Positions 7,909-17,251 of a DNA stretch of 64,000 bases are shown piece by piece; position 1 is the first letter of the stretch; each line of letters begins with the position of its first letter. Position numbers and translations under genes: made by a program. The DNA lies in NCBI GenBank assembly GCA_003134995.1, contig PLDC01000019.1:273920-337919 (forward strand), in the 5' to 3' direction. A model generated the notes under the pieces. The model did no database searches, was not told the origin of the DNA, and was given only the letters and a program-made list of their open reading frames with translations. The DNA comes from Acidobacteriaceae bacterium. Its GTDB lineage: Bacteria; Acidobacteriota; Terriglobia; Terriglobales; Acidobacteriaceae.

Positions 7909-9141
7909 TCAGCGATGATGATCGGATGACTCGGACGTTCGCACATGTTCGGGACGAAATCCCATTCCAATTACACGGGCGGGAATGCGCCGAAGCGACG
8001 GCCATCGCTGCATCAGTCTCAACGGGGCCGGAACTGCGAAGGGCGCGGCACTACCCAGGACGCGGCTGATCACATTGTTCTGCACGAGGATTTGCAGCCA
8101 CTGCGTGACGCGCGTAGGGAACTGCCGGCGTCGTTGAACTGCGGCAAGGTCGCGATCGGTGAGCGTGCCCGCGCCCAGCTTAGAGGCCAGAATGTTGGCT
8201 GCAGCAACCGCGTCCTGAATTGCAAGGTTGATTCCTACTCCTCCAACGGGCGACATTGCGTGGGCGGCATCGCCGATGCAAAGAAGTCCGGGACGCCACC
8301 ACTGCCGCAGGCGGTCGACCTTGACCGTGAGCAGGCTTACATTGTTCCAGTTCCTCAGTTCACTTACGCGGTCACGTAGAAAAGGCTCGAGTCGGGCAAC
8401 GTCCTCGCGAAATTGTTCAATCCCTTGCTTGCGAATCTCATCCGCAGCGCCCTTTCGAATGACGAAACCGCACTGCCAGTAATCCTCGCGGTCGATCATG
8501 ACGAATATTCTGCCGGCCTCGGCATGGCCTAGAGTCTGGCCGGGATCGCTTGCGTGACGACTCAGCCTCATCCACAGTACATCCATGGGAGCCCCGAGAT
8601 CGATCACTTCCAAACCGGCGCGGTCGCGCACAATCGAACGGCGGCCATCGGCCCCTACTGTAAGGCCGGCGCGAATCTCCATCGCGCCTGTCGGAGAATT
8701 GGCAGTCACGCCAACGATTTGGCCATTCTGCTCAATGAGATCGGTCGCTTCGGCCTGCATCTTTACCTGGAATCCTGGGTAACGTTTTGCTTGTTCAACG
8801 ATGAAGTTGAGAAAATCCCATTGCGGCATGAAGGCGAGAAACTTGCAGCGAGTTGGAAGATGCGTGAAGTCGGCCATCTTGATTGTTTCGTTCCCAACCT
8901 TGCCAGCAAGTTCACGCACCTCCTGATGAGGGCGCTCAAGGAACTCCTCCAGAATTCCTAGTTCATGCATCAACTCCAGAGTGGATGGATGAATGGTATC
9001 GCCGCGAAAGTCGCGGAGAAAATCTGCGTGCTTCTCGAGTACGACGACCTCCACGCCAGATCGAGCCAGCAGAAAACCGAGCATCATTCCGGCTGGTCCG
9101 CCGCCAACGATGCAGCACTTGGTTTGAAGAGTCGTCGTCAT
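7909..9141 (-). CDS. FAD-dependent aromatic monooxygenase (UbiH / PHBH family)
   Basis: 410 residues. The N-terminal Rossmann motif CCIVGGGPAGMMLGFLLARSG and 'VVVLEKHADFLRDFRGDTIHPSTLELM' bind the FAD ADP moiety; the DG motif 'GLTVGADGRRSIVR' (about residues 150-165) and the second FAD motif 'GDAAHAMSPVGGVGINLAIQ' (about 290-310) are intact. This is the class A flavoprotein hydroxylase architecture, using NAD(P)H and O2 to hydroxylate an aromatic ring. The substrate is not evident; homologs in this subfamily are often annotated as FAD-dependent oxidoreductases of secondary metabolism. It lies on the same strand as the UbiX-like gene upstream (170-base gap), but a shared pathway is only suggested. 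Confidence 0.88.
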   Translation of the reverse strand: MTTTLQTKCCIVGGGPAGMMLGFLLARSGVEVVVLEKHADFLRDFRGDTIHPSTLELMHELGILEEFLERPHQEVRELAGKVGNETIKMADFTHLPTRCKFLAFMPQWDFLNFIVEQAKRYPGFQVKMQAEATDLIEQNGQIVGVTANSPTGAMEIRAGLTVGADGRRSIVRDRAGLEVIDLGAPMDVLWMRLSRHASDPGQTLGHAEAGRIFVMIDREDYWQCGFVIRKGAADEIRKQGIEQFREDVARLEPFLRDRVSELRNWNNVSLLTVKVDRLRQWWRPGLLCIGDAAHAMSPVGGVGINLAIQDAVAAANILASKLGAGTLTDRDLAAVQRRRQFPTRVTQWLQILVQNNVISRVLGSAAPFAVPAPLRLMQRWPSLRRIPARVIGMGFRPEHVRTSESSDHHR

Positions 9142-9311
9142 GGTTTCAAATCGTTAGTGGTCGGCCCAAGTCCGACCTCCAGTCGTACATGACCAGCGGG
9201 CATCTGGGACCTGCCATTTTCACTATCTACACTTGAGATCCCCTCAAGCGAAGTCCGATCTTCCCGTAGGTCGAAGACTTTTTGAGTGTAGCGGCGTAAC
9301 TCTCTGATAAT

Positions 9312-9977
9312 TCAGCCCTTCCAATGGAAGGCGTCGGGCTGCGGCAGGCCGATGTGGGCGAGCACGCGATAGGCGAACTCGCGAGCCATGTCATCTAAGG
9401 TTGCCGGCTGGTAATAGAAGGCCGGGATGAGCGGAAAGATAGTCGCCCCGGCATCGGCGGCCCGGTAGAGGTTGCGAATGTGAATTTTGTTAAGTGGAGT
9501 TTCGCGCACGCACAGCACGAGCGGACGTTTTTCTTTCAGGCAGACGTCGGCGGCGCGTTCGATAAGGTGCGATGCGATGCCGTTGGCGATGCGGGCCAGA
9601 GTGCCCATGCTGCATGGAATCACGATCATGGCGTCGGCGGGATAGGAACCACTGGCGACGTTGGCTCCGATGTCGGCATTCGATTGCTCTTTGATCTTTT
9701 CAGAAACGAAGATTTCGGATGACGCGGGGATTTTGGACGAGGTGGAGCGGGGCGGCGCGCTGGTTTTTTCCCTCGCAAGAATCTGGTGCACAAGATTCGA
9801 ACGGCCCTTGACGCCAAGTTCCTCGGCCAGAACGCGCAGGCCAGAGTCGGAAGCGATGAAGTTTACCGTTTGGACACGAGCATCACGCGCGACGGCGAGC
9901 AGCAGTTGCCGCAGAAACACAGAGCCGCTGGCCCCGGTAGTCGCGACAGTCAGATTTTGCGGTGAGTGATTCTGCAA
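9312..9977 (-). CDS. ubiX: UbiX/Pad1-like flavin prenyltransferase
   Basis: 221 residues. The N-terminal 'VATTGASGSVFLRQLLLAV' is the flavin-binding T-G-A-S-G motif. The block 'VIPCSMGTLARIANGIASHLIERAADV' and 'RPLVLCVRETPLNKIHIRNL' match the UbiX signature that binds FMN and dimethylallyl phosphate. UbiX prenylates FMN to make the cofactor of UbiD decarboxylases. A low-complexity Ser/Pro/Lys stretch of about 25 residues (around 75-100, KTSAPPRSTSSKIP) makes this copy longer than most. No ubiD is in the window. The start is the only ATG ahead of the motif. Confidence 0.9.
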   Translation of the reverse strand: MQNHSPQNLTVATTGASGSVFLRQLLLAVARDARVQTVNFIASDSGLRVLAEELGVKGRSNLVHQILAREKTSAPPRSTSSKIPASSEIFVSEKIKEQSNADIGANVASGSYPADAMIVIPCSMGTLARIANGIASHLIERAADVCLKEKRPLVLCVRETPLNKIHIRNLYRAADAGATIFPLIPAFYYQPATLDDMAREFAYRVLAHIGLPQPDAFHWKG

Positions 9978-10040
9978 ATAGCCTCCAAAGTTTGGAGCAT
10001 AGGCAGTCGATGAACAGGAGTCAAGGCGATCAGTGAAGTT

Positions 10041-10070
10041 ACTAGCTAGGAGCTAGAAGCTAGAAGCTGC
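10041..10070. repeat. Short-word array AGCTAGAAGCTAGAAGC before the ChaN-like gene
   Basis: Single arm of AGCTAG(G/A)AGCTAGAAGCTAGAAGCTG immediately upstream of the ATG at 10075. It belongs to the same style of intergenic word arrays seen at 20486, 28836, 40631 and 58704. It leaves little room for a normal ribosome site. Confidence 0.7.
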
Positions 10071-10074
10071 TTTT

Positions 10075-11658
10075 ATGGCATCCACGGTCAATTTGCGATT
10101 TCGCCGCAGCGCGGCCCAACTCCACGCGCTGGCCGGAGTGGAGCGCGAAATCCGCGCCCAGGATTCGCACAGCCGCCGCAAATATCTTCGCGAGTTCAAC
10201 GAAGCTTTTCCCAGCTACGATTCGCTTCTCGATTCTCAGCAGATTCAAAACGTTCTGCAAGAAGCCGATGTCATCCTGATCGGTGACTACCATGCCCTGC
10301 CTGCGGCCCAGCGCTATGCCGCATCGCTAATCGAACAGCGCGCTCTCCACGGAGATCGCCGCGTCGTGCTAGGGGTCGAAACTGTTTTTGCCCGCGATCA
10401 GCATATCCTCGAAGAATGGTGGCGTCGTGAGATCGATGAAAGTGAACTGCGACAGCGCGTTCGCTTCGATCTTGACTGGGGCTACGACTGGGCGCCGTTC
10501 CATGAACTGCTCGTCGCCGCGCGCGATCACGGCGAAGGCATCTACGGCCTCGATTGCATGCCTCGCGACAATCTGCGCAAGATCGGCGCCCGTGATCGTC
10601 ACGCTGCTGCGAAACTTGCCGAGATTCGCCAACAGCACCCCGATGCCGTAATCTTCGTTTTATTCGGCGAGTCACACCTCGCTCCCAACCATCTTCCGCG
10701 TGTGCTCCGTAAGGAAATGCCCGGCACTAGAGTCGTCACTGTGTTGCAGAACATCGACGCGCTGTATTGGCACGCCGCGGGTGAACGTACGGACAAGGTT
10801 GAAGCGGTGCGCGTAAATGATGATGTCCTATGCGTTTTCAATGCTACACCGCTCGAAAAGTATGAAAGCTATCGCCTGTTTCTCGACCAGTGGAGCCGCT
10901 GCGATCGCGGGCCCGATTTTGCGCCCACAATCTACAACCTGATCGACAGCCTCGCCAGTTTTCTGGAGATCAACCGTTATTCGCCGCACAACAGCACGCA
11001 GCCAAAATTCCTGGTTGACATGTTGCCTGAAGTCCACGGCAACTCGTCCGACGCAATGCTGCGCCGCATGTTGTCGCGCAAAGGCATCGAAGGGGAGCAA
11101 CTCGATGCCATGCTTGAGAGTGTTCAAGAGCGTGGGAGCGCTTACTTTCCTCTGGTGAATGCATTCTGCATCCGTGAATTTCAGATGATGCACGCCGCCG
11201 AAGATGCAGCGCGCTTTCTGCACCAGGCCTGCCAGGGGCTGCCTCGGCGCTTGCAGGGACAAGGTTCAAACGGCAATGGCACTCCGGGAAGCGCGAGCGC
11301 AACCGCAACCGCCGATACGTTTTATACGCGGGTTGTCGAGCATGCTGTGGCGTACTTCGGCTCGCGAGTGCTCCATCCTGCGCGGTCGGCTCCCGTGATT
11401 GAACACTCATCCGCGCTATCGCGGGCGGCGTGTGAAAAAGCCGCACAGGTGGCCATTCGTACCGACTTGGAGAAGTTTGAATCGATCGCTCAAGATTGGG
11501 GATACTGTATCGGAAGCCAGATCTACAACGTTTATCTTGCTGGCAAAGTGAAGCCGAGCGGCTTGCGCCGTCTGTTCCTCGCGCATCTTGATAAGCCGGG
11601 CGCCGCACGCAAAGTTTGCACGGCCGTGCTCGCCAGAATCCGCGCCGCCACAAAGTAG
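10075..11658 (+). CDS. ChaN-like haem/iron-regulated domain protein
   Basis: 527 residues, no signal peptide. Residues 55-235 carry the Cofac_haem_bdg (ChaN) pattern: 'DVILIGDYHALPAAQRY', 'RRVVLGVETVFARDQ', 'FHELLVAARDHGEGIYGLDC' and 'VIFVLFGESHLAPNHLP', with the paired His/Glu positions of that fold. In Campylobacter ChaN the fold binds haem; in most bacteria the role is unproven. The remaining 290 residues form a helical extension with no domain I recognise, making the protein about twice the usual ChaN length. It stands alone between two divergent operons. Confidence 0.7.
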   Translation: MASTVNLRFRRSAAQLHALAGVEREIRAQDSHSRRKYLREFNEAFPSYDSLLDSQQIQNVLQEADVILIGDYHALPAAQRYAASLIEQRALHGDRRVVLGVETVFARDQHILEEWWRREIDESELRQRVRFDLDWGYDWAPFHELLVAARDHGEGIYGLDCMPRDNLRKIGARDRHAAAKLAEIRQQHPDAVIFVLFGESHLAPNHLPRVLRKEMPGTRVVTVLQNIDALYWHAAGERTDKVEAVRVNDDVLCVFNATPLEKYESYRLFLDQWSRCDRGPDFAPTIYNLIDSLASFLEINRYSPHNSTQPKFLVDMLPEVHGNSSDAMLRRMLSRKGIEGEQLDAMLESVQERGSAYFPLVNAFCIREFQMMHAAEDAARFLHQACQGLPRRLQGQGSNGNGTPGSASATATADTFYTRVVEHAVAYFGSRVLHPARSAPVIEHSSALSRAACEKAAQVAIRTDLEKFESIAQDWGYCIGSQIYNVYLAGKVKPSGLRRLFLAHLDKPGAARKVCTAVLARIRAATK

Positions 11659-11702
11659 CGCCGGCAACGCCCACATTACGCCGAATGCTAATCTAGAAGC
11701 CC

Positions 11703-12449
11703 GTGAACGCCGAATCCATCCGCAAACTTTTTGAGCAGGTGCGCCGCGGCAAACTTACGCCCGACGCTGCTGTTGACCGACTGCGCCATTTGCCGTTTGA
11801 AGATCTTGGCTTTGCCAAAGTCGACCATCATCGCAGCTTGCGCGCGGGCATGCCCGAAGTGATTTTCGGAGAAGGGAAGACCCCGGCGCAGACGGCACAG
11901 ATCTTCGCTCGCTTAGCCAAACATGGAGGCAATGTCCTTGCGACCCGCGCCGATAAAAAACAGTTTTCCGCAGTAAAGAAAAAAGTGCATGCTGCGGAGT
12001 ATCGCGAACTTGCACGCGCCATCGTGCTGCAGCGCGATCCGCATCAGTACGGCAAAGGACTTGTCGCTGTAGTTTCGGCGGGAACCAGCGACATTCCGGT
12101 CGCGGAAGAAGCGCTCGTGACCGCCGAACTCATGGGCAACGAAGTCGAACATTTCTACGACGTGGGCGTCGCGGGGATTCATCGGCTACTGGCGAATCGC
12201 GAGGCGTTGACGAAGGCCCGCGTCGTGATTGTCTGCGCCGGAATGGAGGGCGCACTGCCTAGCGTCGTGGGAGGTCTGGTCGGTGTTCCCGTCATCGCGG
12301 TTCCCACCAGCATCGGCTATGGCGCGTCATTCAAGGGGCTGACCGCGCTGCTCGGTATGTTGAATTCCTGTGCCTCAAATGTAAGCGTAGTGAATATCGA
12401 CAACGGATTCGGTGCAGGCTACGTGGCGTCGCTCATCAATCGACTGTAA
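11703..12449 (+). CDS. larB: Nickel-pincer cofactor biosynthesis protein LarB (PurE-like carboxylase)
   Basis: 248 residues. The N-terminal helical part ([43 protein letters not shown]) is specific to LarB. The C-terminal half is the PurE/AIR-carboxylase fold with '[15 protein letters not shown]', '[13 protein letters not shown]', '[19 protein letters not shown]' and '[17 protein letters not shown]'. LarB carboxylates and hydrolyses nicotinate adenine dinucleotide in the first step of the Ni-pincer cofactor of lactate racemase-type enzymes. Neither larC nor larE is in the window, so the rest of the pathway must be elsewhere or this LarB works alone. The start is GTG. Convergent with purB. Confidence 0.93.
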   Translation: MNAESIRKLFEQVRRGKLTPDAAVDRLRHLPFEDLGFAKVDHHRSLRAGMPEVIFGEGKTPAQTAQIFARLAKHGGNVLATRADKKQFSAVKKKVHAAEYRELARAIVLQRDPHQYGKGLVAVVSAGTSDIPVAEEALVTAELMGNEVEHFYDVGVAGIHRLLANREALTKARVVIVCAGMEGALPSVVGGLVGVPVIAVPTSIGYGASFKGLTALLGMLNSCASNVSVVNIDNGFGAGYVASLINRL

Positions 12450-12558
12450 GCATCTCTTCGAGCGTCGCTTGCAAGCGGAAGGTTTGATGCACCGGCGCTC
12501 CGTGCCGTCGAATCGGCGGGCGAAACTTTTCCCGGCGGACAGGGTTTGAATTAGCAGG

Positions 12559-13923
12559 TTACAACTGGCGCCGGCGACGGGCGCGCGGAGGTTTCGCGCG
12601 CCCGTCCGATTTCGCGCCGCGCTTGCCCTGGCTTCCGAACACGCGCGCAAAGATCTTGTCCACATTCTTCAGTTGACGCTGCAAGTCGAAGGCATGTTCG
12701 ATCTGCTTGCGCGGAACTTTGCCGGTAATTTCCTTATCGGCCAGCACCAACTGGTGAAAATCCAATCCTTCCTTCCACGCCCGCATGGCATGCGCTTGCA
12801 CCGCGCGGTACGCGTCTTCGCGGGAAACCCCATGGTCCACCAGATCGAGCAGTAACTGTCCGCTGAAGATCAGCCCGTGCGTGCTCTCCAGATTGGCCAG
12901 CATGCGCTCGGGATACACGAACATCGTCTCGATCAGATTGGCAGTCTTGTTCAAAAGATAGTCGACTAGCGTAGTCGAATCGGGCAGGATCACACGCTCC
13001 GCCGAAGAGTGCGAGATGTCCCGCTCGTGCCATAGAGCAACGTTTTCGAATCCGGCCTGCGCGTTGCCGCGCACCACTCGCGCCAGCCCGCTGACCTGCT
13101 CAAAGGTCACCGGGTTCCGCTTGTGCGGCATTGCGGACGATCCTTTTTGCTTTTCGCTGAAAAACTCCTCGGCCTCGCGCACCTCTGTGCGCTGCAAATG
13201 CCGGATCTCAGTTGCGATCTTATCCAGCGTCGAAGCGATCACCGCCAAAGTCGCCAAGTACTGCGCATGACGGTCGCGCTGGATTACCTGCGATGAAACC
13301 GCCGCTGCTTTCAATCCCAGACGCGCACAAATCTTTTCTTCGAGTTCCGGCGTGAGATGCGCGAAGATTCCCACCGCGCCAGAAAACTTCCCCACGCGCA
13401 TGTCCTCGGCCGCCGCTTTAAACCGCGCGATGTTGCGTTGCGTCTCCGAATACCAGTTTGCAATCTTGAATCCAAATGTGATGGGCTCGGCATGAATGCC
13501 GTGAGTGCGCCCGACCATCGGCGTGTCTTTAAACTCCCAGGCGCGCCGTTCGAGCACTTCCGCCAATCGTTCCAGATCCTGCGCAATCAGCGCCGAAGCC
13601 TGCATGATCAGCAAAGCCTGCGCCGTATCGACGACGTCGTTGGAGGTGAGGCCGTAATGAAACCAGCGCGCATCCGGGCCCACGATTTCAGCCACGGCCG
13701 TGGTGAAGGCAATCACATCGTGGCGCACCTCGGCCTCGATCTCGTGAATGCGCTCCACGCGGAAGTCAGCGCGCTCGCGAATCGCGCGTGCTGCTGCCTT
13801 CGGAACCATGCCAGCCTCGGCCAAAGTCTCGGTAGCGGCCACTTCCACGGCCAGCCAGGTACGAAAGCGGTTTTCGTCATTCCAGATGCGGCCCATTTCC
13901 GGGCGGGTATAACGCGGGATCAC
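12559..13923 (-). CDS. purB: Adenylosuccinate lyase
   Basis: 454 residues of the fumarase/aspartase superfamily. Near the N-terminus 'MIPRYTRPEMGRIW', then 'FHYGLTSNDVVDTAQALL' (active-site region), 'GRTHGIHAEPITFG' with the catalytic His, and the superfamily signature 'GSSAMPHKRNP' (about 270). It cleaves succinylamino-imidazole carboxamide ribotide and adenylosuccinate in purine synthesis. The family usually ends near residue 430; here a basic tail (KRGAKSDGRAKPPRARRRRQL region) is added, with no homology I recognise. An AGGAG site lies just upstream of the ATG. Confidence 0.96.
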   Translation of the reverse strand: MIPRYTRPEMGRIWNDENRFRTWLAVEVAATETLAEAGMVPKAAARAIRERADFRVERIHEIEAEVRHDVIAFTTAVAEIVGPDARWFHYGLTSNDVVDTAQALLIMQASALIAQDLERLAEVLERRAWEFKDTPMVGRTHGIHAEPITFGFKIANWYSETQRNIARFKAAAEDMRVGKFSGAVGIFAHLTPELEEKICARLGLKAAAVSSQVIQRDRHAQYLATLAVIASTLDKIATEIRHLQRTEVREAEEFFSEKQKGSSAMPHKRNPVTFEQVSGLARVVRGNAQAGFENVALWHERDISHSSAERVILPDSTTLVDYLLNKTANLIETMFVYPERMLANLESTHGLIFSGQLLLDLVDHGVSREDAYRAVQAHAMRAWKEGLDFHQLVLADKEITGKVPRKQIEHAFDLQRQLKNVDKIFARVFGSQGKRGAKSDGRAKPPRARRRRQL

Positions 13924-14079
13924 AGGCTGATCTCCTCTTGCGAGATTCGAATGAAAGCGGGACAGAAGATTCTAAATGGTGCGCCGGGAAAGAGGCTAGC
14001 GCCAGACGACCTCGCGCCTGAGCGCCCCGCGCTGGCAGGTTCATAGGCAAACGGCATACAATACTCATTCGAGTCCGCT

Positions 14080-14556
14080 ATGTCGCCCACGCCAGAAGAT
14101 TTGACCATCATTAAAGATGACATGATCGCCTTCATTGAAGGGCATGGCATGAGTCGTTTCCACGGCTATGTGGATTACGACGAGGTGCAGTGCGTCATGT
14201 GGGAGATGGGCACGAATCCTGACGGGTGGAAGGACTTCGTCGAACTGGCCAAGACCGCCGCCGCTCCGTTCCTGACCATGCACTCCTGGAAGTTGGAGCG
14301 CACAGAACTCGACGAATTGGTGCAACGCCTTACGAACTCCGAGTTCTCCGACGGCGACGACGTGGAGGATGCGCGCTGGCTGCGGGCTCACGTGGGCAAA
14401 GTTGGATTCCTGCAGCTAGGCTGGGCATATCAAGGGTCGATGTTTCTCTGCGAGGTCAGCACCGATTGGTATGACCGTTACCAGCGCCTGCTGGAAGTGT
14501 CGGAAGATTTTGGCGGCATCCCCATCGACGAACCGGACCAGGACGACGAGGGCTAA
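14080..14556 (+). CDS. Conserved-looking acidic cytoplasmic protein, function unknown
   Basis: 158 residues, strongly acidic at the C-terminus (IPIDEPDQDDEG), no signal peptide or membrane helix. Contains 'FHGYVDYDEVQCVMWEMG' and 'DGWKDFVELAKTAAAPFLTMHSW'. I do not recognise the family. It ends 6 bases before the GTG of recJ and is therefore probably translationally linked to it. Its divergent neighbour is purB. Confidence 0.65.
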   Translation: MSPTPEDLTIIKDDMIAFIEGHGMSRFHGYVDYDEVQCVMWEMGTNPDGWKDFVELAKTAAAPFLTMHSWKLERTELDELVQRLTNSEFSDGDDVEDARWLRAHVGKVGFLQLGWAYQGSMFLCEVSTDWYDRYQRLLEVSEDFGGIPIDEPDQDDEG

Positions 14557-14562
14557 GATAAA

Positions 14563-16539
14563 GTGCGCTGGGAACTGGCTGCGGAAGATCCAGTTCGAAT
14601 ACACAATCTCGCTGCCGCTCTTCGCGATTTTCCCCATCTGCAAATTCCTGATCGTGCACGAAACAATGTGAAGCGAGGCAGTCCGCTGCACACGCTAGCG
14701 GGTTTGCTGATCCGGCGCGGCTTGACCGATCCTGACGAGGCTGCTCGGTTCCTCTTTCCATCTGTCACTCATCTGCACGCGCCTGAGCTGATGACCGGCC
14801 TGCGCGCCGCTGTCGATCGCGTCGATGCCGCGATCGAACGCAAAGAGCCCATCCTGATCTACGGCGACTATGACGTCGATGGCACGATGGCCGTGATCAT
14901 TCTGAAGACTGCCATCGAACTCTGCGGGGGAGCCGCCGACTTTCATGTGCCTCACCGCATTCGCGAAGGCTACGATCTGCGCGATGACGTAATCGAGCGC
15001 GCCGCGGCCGCGGGCATTAGGCTCATCATCAGCGTCGACATGGGGATTCGCGCTTTCGCTCCGGCCGAGACCGCGCAGCGGCTTGGCGTAGACCTAATCG
15101 TTACCGACCATCACTTGCCCGGCCCGGATGGCGTTCCGAAAGCTCACGCAGTGGTGAATCCCAATCAGGTGGGATGCGGATATCCCTACAAGCAACTGTG
15201 CGGAGCCGGCGTTGCTTTCAAAGTGGCGCAGGGATTGATGCAGCGACGCCTCGATGAAAAAGATCACGCGCGCATGTTGCAGTCGTTCATGAAAGTGGTG
15301 GCGATTGCGACCATCGCCGACGCGGTGCCGCTGACGGGCGAGAACCGAGTGTTCGCCAAACTCGGGCTCGACGCTTTGCGCCACGCGGTGAATCCAGGAC
15401 TGAAGGCGTTGCTCGAAGTGGCGCAGATTTCCAACAAGCGTTCACCTACATCCACCGAGGTTGCATTCCGCATTGCGCCGCGTATTAACGCCGCTGGCAG
15501 GATGGATATCGCCCGTGACGTGATTGATTTATTTAGCGTGAAAGATGTCGATCGTGCGCGTCTACTAGCCGGAAAACTTGATCGCCTCAATGCAGATCGC
15601 CAGGAAGAAGAGCGGCGAATTCTGCGCTCGATCGACGAACGTATCAGCGGCGATCCCGCGTTGTGCGAAGCCTATTGCATCGTAGTCGATGGCGAAGGCT
15701 GGCACCGCGGAGTGATCGGCATCGCGGCGACGCGCGTGGTCGAGCGCTACCACCGGCCTGCAATAGTGATCGCGCGTGAAGGCGACGAGGCGTTCGGCTC
15801 CGGCCGTTCCATTCGCCCATTTCACTTGCTCGAGGCCGTCGAGTCATCACACAAACTTTTCACGCGCTACGGCGGACACTCTCACGCCTGCGGCTTCGCC
15901 ATGCCGTCCGCAAACGTCACGCAACTGCGAGCAGACTTGGATGCCTTCGCGCGCACGCGTCTGACGGCAGCGGATTTCGATCCCGTGCTCGATGTCGAGG
16001 CAGAACTCGACCTCGATGAAATTACTCCGGGACTGTTTCAAGTGCTGCGGCTGCTCGAGCCCTATGGAACGGGCAATCACGAGCCCGCATTCAGTGCGCG
16101 CAGCGTGCGCCTGATCGCTCCACCGAAAATTCTGAAAGACAAACACATCAAGCTGAAGCTCAAAGCCGGAGAAAGCAACGGCGGCCACGAATTCTCTCCC
16201 GAACCGTCCGAGAAACAAGAACTCTCAGCAGTAGCAATCTTAACCACGCCGAATTGCCATCCAGATGGCGCTGTGATCAAGCGAGACGAAAAGGCCGAAG
16301 CAAACGGTTTTCAACTGAGAACTGAGAACCGAGAACTGAGAACTGGAGTTAGAACTGTCTTTGACGCACTCGGCTGGCACATGGCCGAACGCCTGCAGCA
16401 ATCGCCGCTACTGGCTGGGGATGCCATCGACATCGCCTTCACCATCGGCCACAACGACCACCCAGACTTCGGCGGATTGGAACTGTCTCTGCGTGATTTT
16501 AAAGTTCCGGTCGCTGCACGCGAGTCTACGCCCCCGTAG
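14563..16539 (+). CDS. recJ: Single-stranded-DNA-specific exonuclease RecJ
   Basis: 658 residues from GTG. DHH phosphoesterase motifs are intact: 'ILIYGDYDVDGTMAV' (metal ligands), 'VTDHHLPG' and 'HAVVNPNQ'; the DHHA1 part contains 'GRMDIARDVIDL' and 'YGGHSHACGFAM'. RecJ degrades 5'-tailed single strands in recombination and repair. Within the C-terminal OB-type domain, between 'IKLKLKAGES' and 'VFDALGWHMAERL', there are about 60 extra residues (about 540-600). Part of these is the translation of a GAACTGAGAAC word array (16311-16345), reading QLRTENRELRT. The frame is kept, so the gene may still be active. It follows an acidic protein by 6 bases. Confidence 0.95.
   Translation: MRWELAAEDPVRIHNLAAALRDFPHLQIPDRARNNVKRGSPLHTLAGLLIRRGLTDPDEAARFLFPSVTHLHAPELMTGLRAAVDRVDAAIERKEPILIYGDYDVDGTMAVIILKTAIELCGGAADFHVPHRIREGYDLRDDVIERAAAAGIRLIISVDMGIRAFAPAETAQRLGVDLIVTDHHLPGPDGVPKAHAVVNPNQVGCGYPYKQLCGAGVAFKVAQGLMQRRLDEKDHARMLQSFMKVVAIATIADAVPLTGENRVFAKLGLDALRHAVNPGLKALLEVAQISNKRSPTSTEVAFRIAPRINAAGRMDIARDVIDLFSVKDVDRARLLAGKLDRLNADRQEEERRILRSIDERISGDPALCEAYCIVVDGEGWHRGVIGIAATRVVERYHRPAIVIAREGDEAFGSGRSIRPFHLLEAVESSHKLFTRYGGHSHACGFAMPSANVTQLRADLDAFARTRLTAADFDPVLDVEAELDLDEITPGLFQVLRLLEPYGTGNHEPAFSARSVRLIAPPKILKDKHIKLKLKAGESNGGHEFSPEPSEKQELSAVAILTTPNCHPDGAVIKRDEKAEANGFQLRTENRELRTGVRTVFDALGWHMAERLQQSPLLAGDAIDIAFTIGHNDHPDFGGLELSLRDFKVPVAARESTPP
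16311..16345. repeat. GAACTGAGAAC word array inside recJ
   Basis: AACTGAGAACTGAGAACCGAGAACTGAGAACTGG, four near-perfect copies of an 8-9 base word, in frame within the RecJ C-terminal domain. This is the same class of array that elsewhere in the window is confined to gaps or gene ends. Confidence 0.85.
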
Positions 16540-16546
16540 CGGCAAT

Positions 16547-16837
16547 TCAGTATCCGGCCTCGCGTCCGTGGCGGACCGCAAGGATCACTACTTCTTTTCC
16601 ATCGTAGCGATAGAGGGCGACGTAGGCTCCCTGTCCGAACTCAATCACCCACTCGCGAAACTCCGGTGGCATTTCCTCAACTGGACGACCGATTTCCGGA
16701 TGCTTACCGAGCGCTTTTATGCCCTGCCGAATTGCCTTGATCGCGCGCTTGGCCGCGGCCGGGTTCTTGGGGGCTAGAAAATCATGGAGGCGAGCCACAT
16801 CCCGCAAGGCAGGTTGGGACCACCTCAGTCGTGGCAT
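16547..16837 (-). CDS. parE: ParE/RelE-superfamily toxin
   Basis: 96 residues: 'MPRLRWSQPALRDVARLHDFL', then 'AAKRAIKAIRQGIKALGKHPEIGRP' and the C-terminal 'YVALYRYDGKEVVILAVRHGREAGY', the fold and terminal R-H-G-R-E of ParE-type toxins. ParE poisons DNA gyrase; RelE relatives cut mRNA, and the target cannot be separated by eye. It overlaps its antitoxin by 13 bases, as usual for these modules. It is convergent with recJ. Confidence 0.87.
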   Translation of the reverse strand: MPRLRWSQPALRDVARLHDFLAPKNPAAAKRAIKAIRQGIKALGKHPEIGRPVEEMPPEFREWVIEFGQGAYVALYRYDGKEVVILAVRHGREAGY

Positions 16838-17109
16838 TTAGGAGGAGCAGCATTTTTGCCTGTCTCAAGTTTAGCGAGCCATGCCTCGGCTGCTTCGGAT
16901 GTAACATGCAGGCCGGTAGCTTCATAATGGGCCCAGGTGGTTAGCGCGTCTCGTCGGAGTTGTTCGCGCTTTTCTTCGCGTTCGACGTATTCCTCGATGG
17001 CTTCGCGCATAAGCCAGTGTGGCGATCGGCGGCGCGCCGAGGCCAGTCGCTGCACGCGCTCCTTTATCTGAGCATCGAGCTTGAGGCTGGTCGTAGGAGA
17101 GATGGACAT
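16825..17109 (-). CDS. Ribbon-helix-helix (CopG-type) antitoxin
   Basis: 94 residues. The N-terminal 'TTSLKLDAQIKERVQRLASARRRSPHWLMREAIEEYVEREEKR' is a ribbon-helix-helix DNA-binding domain; the C-terminal tail would wrap the toxin. First gene of a two-gene toxin-antitoxin operon with the ParE-type gene. The ATATAGTAATACTGAGTAA region just upstream (about 17140 on the plus strand) is a likely promoter/operator. Confidence 0.85.
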   Translation of the reverse strand: MSISPTTSLKLDAQIKERVQRLASARRRSPHWLMREAIEEYVEREEKREQLRRDALTTWAHYEATGLHVTSEAAEAWLAKLETGKNAAPPKCHD

Positions 17110-17251
17110 GGAGGGTGCTCCAAGGTGTTACTCAGTATTACTATATCATGCTATCGGCAGGGTGAGCCAGCCAGACGGCCGCGGCACTGGTCCTGCCGGA
17201 CAAGGCTACTGCGGGAGCCGCCACTCGCTTTTGGATTAGACTGAACTTGCG

